Shown one piece after another: positions 56,443 to 64,000 of a stretch of DNA of 64,000 bases. The position numbers were made by a program, and so were the translations under genes. A model generated the notes under the pieces. It searched no databases. It had not been told where the DNA came from and saw nothing but the letters and a program-made list of their open reading frames with translations. Positions within the stretch are counted from its first letter, which is position 1. The number at the start of each line of letters is the position of its first letter. Source of the stretch: Haematobia irritans (taxonomy: Eukaryota > Arthropoda > Insecta > Diptera > Muscidae); assembly GCF_050003625.1 (NCBI RefSeq), contig NC_134398.1, forward strand, positions 72,903,635 through 72,967,634, written 5' to 3'.

Positions 56443-57761
56443 ATATAAACAGACACAAAAATTTGAAAGTGAAAACCGAAAAGATTCACTCTTCAATAAC
56501 ATTTCTAATCAGATGTCGTAATCATGGAATTATACCTGAATTCATAAAAAATTCGATGAAAAACATCTACAATATTTTGGAAAATAAAGAAAAATCTAAA
56601 ATTGACTTACAGCCCACACTCTTGCAATACATTGAGCATTTTCAAATAAAAATTCTGAATATTTTAATTAAGCACAGACATAATCTCCAGAAAAGTTACA
56701 AAGAAGAAGAGGAAAAGATAAAAAAATGGCTTAATGATCACCTCTCACAAGACGAAAACGAAACACTTGTTTCCTATCAAAACACATATATCAGGAAAAT
56801 TAAAGAAAGAACAAATGAAATACAAAAAGGAAAATTCAATAAACTTTTAGAAAAACAACGAACTGAACTAAACATACGGGTTAATGAAAAATGGTTTGTC
56901 AACAAAACCAAAACGGAATTTCCATACGATATAAAATGGCTTCTATCTCTAGGACAAAAGCACGGTCTCCCAACTCAAAGAACAAAATTCCCTTTGTTCA
57001 AATATATCGCTGATGGAGAAAATTTAATCCAGATGAACAATGACAAGGAAGAGCAAGAAAAGGCTAGGACAAAATTCGCAACATCGGTAGAGAATCACAT
57101 TAACAAAATGTCCCATAGTGGAAGAGAAAAATATATTATAAACACAGTGGAACGAACTAAAAAATTTTTAAATGCCAACAAGAATATTTACATACTAAAC
57201 GCAGACAAAGGAAACGTTACAGTGGCCATGGAGAAGGAAGAATATAAAGAGAGGATGTTAAAAATTGTAGGAGATATGATGACATATCAAAGAGTAAATA
57301 AAGACCCCACACAAGCCCTACAAAAGAGAAATAATGAGTTAGTTGAAGAACTTTTCAAGAATAATATCATATCGGAAGCGGAAAAGAAGAACCTTAAGGC
57401 AGATAATGTGATAGCACCAAGGCTGTACGGACTACCAAAAATCCATAAAGAAGGATACCCATTGAGACCAATATGCTCTTCGGTTAAATCCCCGTCCTCG
57501 GAGATGTGTAAATATGTGGCAGATATTCTGAAATGCTTGACAGTTAAATCTAGATATAATGTTCGGGATTCAGTGCAATTTAGAGATAGGATAAAACACT
57601 TGACGATCCAAAAGGATGAGAAATTAATTTCGTTTGACGTAGTATCGCTTTTCCCAAGTGTACCAGTTGACGCAGCACTCCAAATAATAGAAGAAAGGTG
57701 GAATGAAATAACTGTGCACACGAATATGACAAAGCATCTGTTTTACTACGTTTCTGTATAG
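56443..57761 (+). pseudogene. Penelope-like ORF, plus copy, N-terminal half
   Basis: Open from about 56463 (no ATG at the frame start, so the true start is probably lost). A Lys/Glu-rich N-terminal region (KSYKEEEEKIKKWLNDHL, NIRVNEKWFVNKTKTEFPYD) leads to the RT fingers: LYGLPKIHKEGYPLRPICSS and the catalytic-Asp block LISFDVVSLFPSVPVDAALQ. A 7-base deletion near 57742, relative to the minus copy, shifts the frame to a stop at 57761. The remaining RT and the nuclease are in 57761-58933. Confidence 0.9.
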
Positions 57762-58933
57762 TGGACAATCGATATTTTAAATACGACGGAAAAATATACA
57801 GGCAGAAAAAAGGCTTACCCATGGGATCACCAGCATCTCCGGTCATAGCAGACATTTTAATGGAAAAATTGTTAGACACATCTATGGACAAGTTAAAAGA
57901 AAAACCCAAAATTATGACTAAGTACGTTGACGACCTATTTGCGATATTAAAAGAGGACGAAATAGATAACACATTAAAATGCCTTAATGAATTTCATAAA
58001 AGCATAAGTTTTACGATGGAAATAGAAACGGATAATAAACTGCCTTACTTGGACATACTACTAATAAAAGAAAATGGAAAACTTATTACAGACTGGTATC
58101 AGAAAGATACAGCATCAGGAAGAATAATGAACTTCTTTTCCAATCACCCAAGGTCCATGCTAATAAATACGGCCAAAAACTTAGTAAACAGAGTACTGAC
58201 AATAAGCGATAATAAATTCCATAAAAACAACAGAAAAAAGCTGCAAAATATACTTCAAGAAAATAATTTTCCACCAAAACTAATAAAAGAACTAATTTCA
58301 TCTTACAAACCCTACTTGGACAAAGAAAATATAGAGAAAGAACCCAAAATTTACAGATCCTTATCCTATGTAAAAGGAATTTCGGAAAGGATAACAAACT
58401 CTAACATAGTAGACAAAAATAAAGTCAATATTGCCCATAAAAATTACAATACACTAAAAAACATTTTCACAAAAACTAAAGACAAGACGCCTATTATGGA
58501 AACATCTAATGTTATCTATCAAATAACATGTAATGGAGATAACAAAGAACCATGTGACAAAATGTATATTGGAACTACGAAAAATAAATTAAAAACAAGA
58601 CTGTCGGGACACAAATCAGACATAAAACTCCGCAATAACAACAAACTCCAAAAAACCGCGCTTGCAACACACTGTGCGACAACGAAACATCACCCGAACT
58701 TTGACGATGTGAGAGTATTGGAGAGAGAGAGTAGCAACAGCAAAAGATTAACATTAGAAATGTTGTACATTAACAATGTACCCACAGAGAAGAGAATGAA
58801 CTACAAATCAGATACAGATAACATTGCTCACATATACAGACACATCATAGACAAGACAACTAGATATGCAAGTACTCAGCATCAGAGAAAGCAAGAGGGA
58901 AATCAGTGCAATAAAAGTAATAGACGAACGTAG
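57761..58933 (+). pseudogene. Penelope-like ORF, plus copy, RT palm and GIY-YIG nuclease
   Basis: Follows the frameshift. It contains the RT block KGLPMGSPASPVIADILMEK, the catalytic YVDD in KYVDDLFAIL, and PYLDILLIKENGKL. The C-terminal part has the GIY-YIG endonuclease (VIYQITC ... KMYIGTTKNKLKTRLSGHKSD, then LATHCATTKHHPNF), the pairing that defines Penelope-like elements. It is open to its natural end (TAG), so only the upstream frameshift and missing start disable this copy. Confidence 0.9.
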
Positions 58934-59216
58934 TGATACTACTCTAGTTTTAAGCTTTATGTGTTGTTGTTGTGTTACACTTAAATGTTTTGCATACGTA
59001 AGTGTATAATGTAATTCCTTTTGTTTTTCCTGGTCTCCTGATACTTGTTAATTACAATTATTAAAATCTTTAATTATTTATAAAAAAAATTTGTAAACTA
59101 AAACCAATAGCTGTTATTACCACTAAAATTATTTGCGATTTTAAAAACAATTTTGAGAAAGAATTTTACATGTCATGATTAAAAATTATCAAACCACTTT
59201 TATTATAGATCGACTC

Positions 59217-59246
59217 CTGATGAAGCAATTCAATGTAATTGCGAAA
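59217..59246 (+). ncRNA. Hammerhead-like motif in Penelope 3' region (plus copy)
   Basis: CTGATGA, hairpin GCAATT/AATTGC, GAAA: identical to the motif in the minus copy, though the flanks differ slightly. Same doubts apply about the extra A and the missing stem I partner. Confidence 0.35.
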
Positions 59247-59402
59247 TATTGAAAAATAAAGAAACCAATACATACAAAAAACGATCTCAAGCTTGATTAA
59301 TTATTTTCTATTGATAATGAAAAAACTTAAATCTAGGGCTTAAAACTAATGGTATTTACAATATTTACAGGCTATATACAAGGTTCACCTAAGTGATCAG
59401 GC

Positions 59403-62180
59403 CTACTGCGCAGTCAAATAGACCGTGTCATCAATATTAAAAGTCCCAAACCTCCTATGGTAGAACAATAACTGTCCGTCTCTATAAAGCCGTCCAGCCT
59501 CATCAAGGTCCAGGAGAGCCGCTGGCGGCAAGTTGGCCCTGCCGACAAGACTATCGACGCCCTCCCGAATGTCCAACATGCCAGCCACCATGCTATTCGG
59601 TAATGCGTCCAAATTTCGCAAGAACAACAAAGCATCCCTCATCATTACCACATCAATTCGCAACACATTCGCACAATCAATAACAGCCCTCGCAGAGGGA
59701 TATCTCACCACACCATCATCCATAACAATGGGTCTCATACCAACACACGCTCTCAAGATACCTCTCCCACACTCTAAGCCTCTCCATCTGGGCAGACGAA
59801 ATGCCAGCCCAAGTGGGGAAGGCATAGGTTATGACAGGTCTCAGTATCTGACTATAGATCAGAAGATTGACCTGTTGAGAGAGGCCTCCCCTCATACATA
59901 TCAACCGTCGATAAGCAAAATATATCCGCTTGGCCTTCGCCAAGGCATAATCCACATGCCTGCAAAACGAGAATCTTGCATCAAAGACAACGCCAAGGTA
60001 TTTCAGCGAAGGACCAGAAAATGCAACCATAACATCATCTGCGTAGGCCAGAAGCAAGCCCCTTGCAGGTGGTTCAGGGATATCACTTGCAAAAATGTTA
60101 TACAGTATTGGCCCAAGGAGCGACCCTTGGGGCACACCAGCCGTAACACATCTCCAAGTTGAAATTCCATCACCAACTCTCACAGCAAAAGAGCGATCAC
60201 GCAAAAAACTTGCCACTATCCCACACAGACGCTCACTAAATCCAAACCGTTTCATTTTGAACAAGATTCCATCATGCCACACTGAATCAAATGCCTTAGC
60301 GAAGTCAAGGCCAACAGCAATCGTACCATACGTCCTCCCTAGAGACCTAACGACATGTGTCGAGAAGACACCCAAGGCGTGAGATGTGGACAAGCCCCGC
60401 CTGAAACCGAACTGGAAATCCTTAAAGACCCCATTATCCTCCGCGAACGACCTAATTCTTTCCAAGACTAAAAATTCAAAAAGTTTGCCAAATGCTGACA
60501 ACATTGAAATTGGTCTATAGCCCGAACACTCATCACGAGAGCCGCCAGCTTTCGGTATTGGAATGACAACTGCCTTTTTCCACGCCTTAGGCAAATATCC
60601 CAAATTAAGGCAGTGGTTGAAAAGAACAGCTATAAATCCAAAAACCAAGACACCAGCTCTTTTGATAACAGTATCTGGGATACCGTCCAACCCAGAAGAT
60701 TTCTTAGCAGGCCGTAATGCCAGGGCCTGTCCGATGTCATCAAGTTTAACAAACCCTCCGTCAGCCCAAAGAGAACGATCCGAAATCATTGCCCCATCAG
60801 CAGAAAATGCGCCACAAAATGTTGTCAACGGCGGTCCACGTCCAATACCATCTGCTATCACACCGACATTAATGGCGAAATCATCATCATTCGTATCAAC
60901 AGGTGCAGACGACTGAAGAAAATCGGCTAAAACCTCTGCTTTGTGAGCATCGACAGTCGCCTGACTACCGTCAGAACAACGCAAAGCACCAACAGAGATT
61001 TCAGACGACAATCCAGCAGCCCTTTTCACCCGGCCATACGTCCGATTATCCACCTTAATGCCTCGTAAATAACGTTTCAAACGATCCTCCTCGAACCGTC
61101 GAATAGAATCGCCAATGACAACATTAAGTTCGCCAATCAAAGCTCTGATCCCAGATCGCCTCTCAGGATCTGGCGTCCTGCGAGCCGTCCTGCAAAGCCC
61201 ACGCCGCTCTCGAAGAAATCTCCTATTCCTAATTCTGGGCACAGAATTGTCCACAGCCTCACGAAACACATTCACCAAACCTTCTACACAATTATCAATC
61301 TCATTCACAGTGACATTTCTGTCCATCGGCAACATATGCTCAACCAAACCATTCACAAGATGAGATCTGAATCTCCTCACATCCATAATCCAAATATCCA
61401 ATCCGTTCACGTCTGGCAACCTCATTCACACTCAGAAACAAACAAATAGCCCTATGGTCTGACTCAAAATCCACAGCATCAGCAAGCCCCCCAGGGTTCA
61501 GCACAGGGAGACCAGGATAAATCAGAAACAAATCAATAAAAGAGCCAGAAGTGCAGTTTGGCCTGGTTGGCCTATTCGCAGCACAAGCTGCAAAATCCGG
61601 TGAATTCAAAAGGAATTCGGCGAGTCTCCTGCCCTTAGAATCCGTCTCACTGCCGCCCCAGGAAGGATGCTTCGCATTGAGGTCAGCACCAATAACTACC
61701 TCACCCTCATCATATAAAGAAAAAATACAATCAAAATCATCAATACACAAAGCACTACTAGGAGGCAAGTACAAAGAAACAAATGATATGATAGACCCAT
61801 CACTCAACCAAACTTTAACAGCACACGATTCAACCATCCCAGAATTAAACACAATTTCACAACATCTGAAGTCATCTCTTACCAAGACAGCCGTCCCTCC
61901 TCCAGACCGACTTTGTCTATCCCGCGAAACACTCGATAACCATCGATGGCAAATGTATGAGAGGCCGAAAGTTTATGTTCCGCTAAAAGCAAAACATCTG
62001 GCTTTCGTTCTCATAAACATTGCCAAAAAATGTCTCCTGCTCAAGGATATGCAAGAGTTGACATTCAGAAACACACACTCCAATTCACACATTCACAAGT
62101 ACACGCATCATTGCCACGAGGGCCTCATTTTCACCTTTCTGTCTCACCAAACTTTCATACTGTGGAGCAAACTCCCTCAT
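59403..62180 (-). pseudogene. Jockey-type ORF2 (endonuclease and RT), broken
   Basis: Endonuclease remnant at 61885-61400 (GGGTAVLVRDDF just upstream, VVIGADLNAKHPSWGGSETD, then DFESDHRAICL); its N-terminal catalytic strands are unrecognisable and contain a stop near 61950. After a frameshift near 61400 the RT follows: AWKKAVVIPIPKAGGSRDEC, VGLDFAKAFDSVWHDG, GVPQGSLLGPILYNIFASDI and YADDVMVAF. Directly after YADD part of the palm/thumb is deleted (joins to LKYLGVVFDARFSF). A further frameshift near 59770 leads into the C-terminus that ends at 59403. Non-functional. Confidence 0.88.
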
Positions 62181-63750
62181 TCTGGCAAACACTCCAATAA
62201 AATCCCCACCGAAGACACGCTGACAGGCGTCGGACATGTCAGGCTTACGACTCGAGGCACCTGATGAGGGTACCCCCTTCGTAAACCAACGCTACTCCTG
62301 ACAGCGTGGGGGGGGATTGGGCGCGCACCCAGGGCAGCAGCATATGACATGCCAGCAACGCGTTCAGATTTGGCTTTTGCCTTTGCTTTTTCTTTACGCT
62401 TTGCAAGCGCTGCCATAATTGCCACCCTGCGTGGGCACTCCAAGGAGCCAGCCGTATGCCCCACAACGTCACAGTTAACACAACGCACTCAGAAACCACA
62501 CCAGAAACTGGGTCAATAACGCCCTGAGCGGCAATCTCTTTAGGGGGGATATGGCAGTCCCCTTGTTCATGAGCGCCCCCACACTTCACACAGCGAAGAG
62601 GCATACTGCAGTTCTCGGAAACATGACCAAACCGTTGGCAGCGGAAACATTGGGGAGGACCCCTTGACTTGTCCTTAGTGAACCGAACTACACAATTGAG
62701 GACTGTCCGTAACTTGTACAGCTCCTCAATATTACTAGTTCGGTCCACTCGCAGAACCCACTTGTCCTCAGCAATATTTCTGAGACTCAAAATATTGAGT
62801 TTGAACGTGATTTTCTCACCTGAGAAAAAATCCAAAATCTCCTGTTGACTGTACTCTTCTGGGAGTCCGTGAAGGACAATGGTATATGGCAAAACACACT
62901 TTGGAGTATGAGTGTGGCCCAAATACTTCCGTTCCTTAAAAATTGCGGTGACTTTTTCAAAATTTGTCAAACCCTTCACTCTAACATTAACTACCCCTTT
63001 TCTTACCATCTTAATCTGGAAGTCACCGCTCCTCAAAGTCCTATTTAAAATATTCGCTATTTCTTTAACACTAGCATCATACAAGGTTATTGCTGGCATC
63101 ATTCCATCGGTGTTGATAGTCTTCTCCTTTCGGCTATTTTCATTCGGGTTACTTGCCACATTTTTCTTTTTCTTTTTGCCTTTTGCAGCTGCTAAACTGG
63201 GGAACTGCTCATCTTCATTTCTTGAAATTGGCGCCTTGGGGATAGCACCAGTTGAGGCCTTTTTTGTTGCTCCCGTTTCAATTACTGTCCTCGGAGCTAT
63301 TGTTGCCGGCGGTGCAACAATTTTCTTCATCGCAGTGTCGGGGACTTCGGCTGCCCCGACCGACAAATCATCAATTATCTCGTCTGAGATCATCTCCATG
63401 TCATTCCCATTATTTATATTTAAGGGGAAATTGTCATGAGTGACTACATTTTCAGTGCGACTCAGTGCCTGGATTTCAGCTCGTAGTCGAGTATTTTCTT
63501 CGACCAAATTCGCAATTGTTTTGTTCAGCTCAGCAACAGTATCATTGAGCTGTTCAACAGCTAATTGCAGTCGTAGCTTCTCATAAGGCGACTCACGACC
63601 AGTCGATTTCTTCTTGCGTTTGCGTCTCTCACGTTCAATAATACGTGCTTCTTCAGAGTTAATACTAGCGTCAGATATTTGACTACTAGCCTGCTCGCTT
63701 GCAAATTTCTCGTCCATGACTTTTTTACTAAGCCCTTGACCGCTGTCCAT
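62177..63750 (-). pseudogene. Jockey-type ORF1 (gag-like, zinc knuckles), frameshifted
   Basis: From the ATG at 63750: a charged N-terminus with a coiled-coil-like stretch (LNDTVAELNKTIANLVEENT), a Lys-rich region (KGKKKKKNVASNPNEN), an RRM/PRE_C2HC-like domain (TIVLHGLPEEYSQQEILDFF) and knuckles CFRCQRFGHVSENC and CVKCGGAHEQGDC. A frameshift near 62490 moves the third knuckle (CVNCDVVGHTAGSLEC) and the basic C-terminus into another frame, ending at 62177. The protein binds element RNA in this family. About 500 residues, a normal length. Confidence 0.85.
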
Positions 63751-63777
63751 TTTGACTAATGGACACTGGAAAATTTT

Positions 63778-64000
63778 TCAAGTTATTGAAAATTTCAATA
63801 TTTGTTTTCCACTGCCTACTATGTAAATCTCACTTTTACAGGTAAGGTGAGAGATTTCGTACAATTTTTGCTGCCTACTATTTCGTTTTCGGCTTCTCAA
63901 AATCGCTGGTAAGGTAAAATATTTTGCACATTTTTTCTGGTGCCTACTATTTTGATTTCGGCTTTTCAAAAATCCAGGTAAACTAACCAATTTAGCCACC
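63778..64000 (-). repeat. Repeated units in the Jockey 5' UTR
   Basis: On the minus strand AATAGTAGGCA-like phrases recur about every 70-75 bases (plus-strand TGCCTACTAT near 63812, 63871 and 63941), each followed by a CTTACC/TTTACC step. Looks like tandem promoter-type units; the window ends inside. Confidence 0.6.

Larger units (their letters stand above)
52716..59313. mobile_element. Head-to-head pair of Penelope-like elements inserted as one unit
   Basis: A 14-bp direct repeat ATAATGAAAAAACT lies at 52702-52715 and 59314-59327. Between them stand a minus-strand copy (52750 to about 56442) and a plus-strand copy (about 56443-59313), joined at their 5' sides with 3' ends facing outward. 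The left outer end has exactly 34 extra bases (52716-52749) before the shared 3' terminus; the right end has none. Penelope elements are reported to insert as inverted or tandem truncated copies and to carry a short tail of about this size, which fits. The minus copy holds a further inserted TIR element. Confidence 0.85.
59328..64000 (-). mobile_element. Decayed Jockey-clade non-LTR retrotransposon (runs off the window)
   Basis: Minus strand: 5' UTR with repeated units (63778-64000, cut by the window end), ORF1 with Jockey-type zinc knuckles, ORF2 with endonuclease remnant and RT, no RNase H, and a 3' UTR up to the Penelope insertion at 59313. Several frameshifts and deletions. Base composition is clearly less AT-rich than the surroundings. 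Its 3' end may continue left of the Penelope pair, at 52701 and below. Confidence 0.85.

Noticed and set aside
59533..60162. 209-codon plus-strand frame and neighbours antisense to Jockey ORF2
   Set aside because: Antisense shadow of a less AT-rich coding region; no motif.
1..64000. tRNA, rRNA or clear single-copy host genes
   Set aside because: I looked for cloverleaf-like and conserved rRNA segments and for motif-rich spliced ORFs outside mobile elements, and saw none convincing by eye.

Overview
The window looks like intergenic or heterochromatin-like DNA of a higher fly, probably a calyptrate (house-fly or stable-fly type). Reasons: very AT-rich spacers, dispersed elements carrying GTCY microsatellites (GTCCGTCTG runs) and TACCCT/AGGGTA subterminal inverted repeats typical of Diptera, and coding-type mobile-element families that all belong to insects. 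I found no convincing single-copy host gene and no tRNA or rRNA. Almost everything recognisable is a transposable element, and many are nested inside one another with visible target-site duplications (TSDs). Species assignment is inference.

Layout. 1-2.9 kb: AT-rich spacer with a G-run repeat. 2.9-9.1 kb: a GTCY/tandem-unit repeat split by a 4.85-kb LOA-clade non-LTR element (minus strand, intact 1201-aa EN-RT-RNase H ORF, 15-bp TSD). 9.9-17.2 kb: a decayed minus-strand BEL/Pao element (RT, RNase H, integrase, then a zinc-knuckle ORF) between two copies of a dispersed repeat. 17.2-21.6 kb: a decayed multi-exon gene of unknown family, split by a 2575-bp piggyBac element in a duplicated TTAA. 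21.9-25.6 kb: another decayed mobile-type ORF, split by a second GTCY repeat with 153-bp and ~30-bp tandem arrays. 25.7-26.7 kb: Tc1/mariner copy 1. 28.2 kb: a MITE. 29.6-34.6 kb: a second, badly damaged LOA copy with Tc1/mariner copy 2 inside it. 34.9-36.0 kb: a non-coding TIR element. 36.7-48.6 kb: a foldback (FB/MULE-like) element with 9-bp TSD, itself carrying a young 9.66-kb BEL/Pao element (LTRs differ at 2 of 483 positions). 48.9 kb: a MITE. 49.4-51.3 kb: RT fragments. 52.7-59.3 kb: two Penelope-like copies joined head to head, inserted as one unit; the left copy carries a 1.42-kb TIR element with three spliceable exons of a DUF4806-like protein. 59.3-64.0 kb: a decayed Jockey-clade element running off the window.

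How the genes relate. Each coding element carries its own mobility machinery (LOA: ORF1, endonuclease, RT, RNase H; BEL: gag, protease, RT, integrase; Penelope: RT plus GIY-YIG nuclease; piggyBac and mariner: DDE transposase), but most copies are broken. Most notable: a third ORF downstream of BEL pol that duplicates the gag zinc-knuckle plus protease-like region, sits 6 nt behind a good 3' splice site, and has a counterpart in the same place in the decayed BEL copy at 10.4 kb; an in-frame UGA in the young BEL exactly where the first zinc-knuckle cysteine is expected; and a TIR element whose only coding content is a DUF4806-like gene piece.
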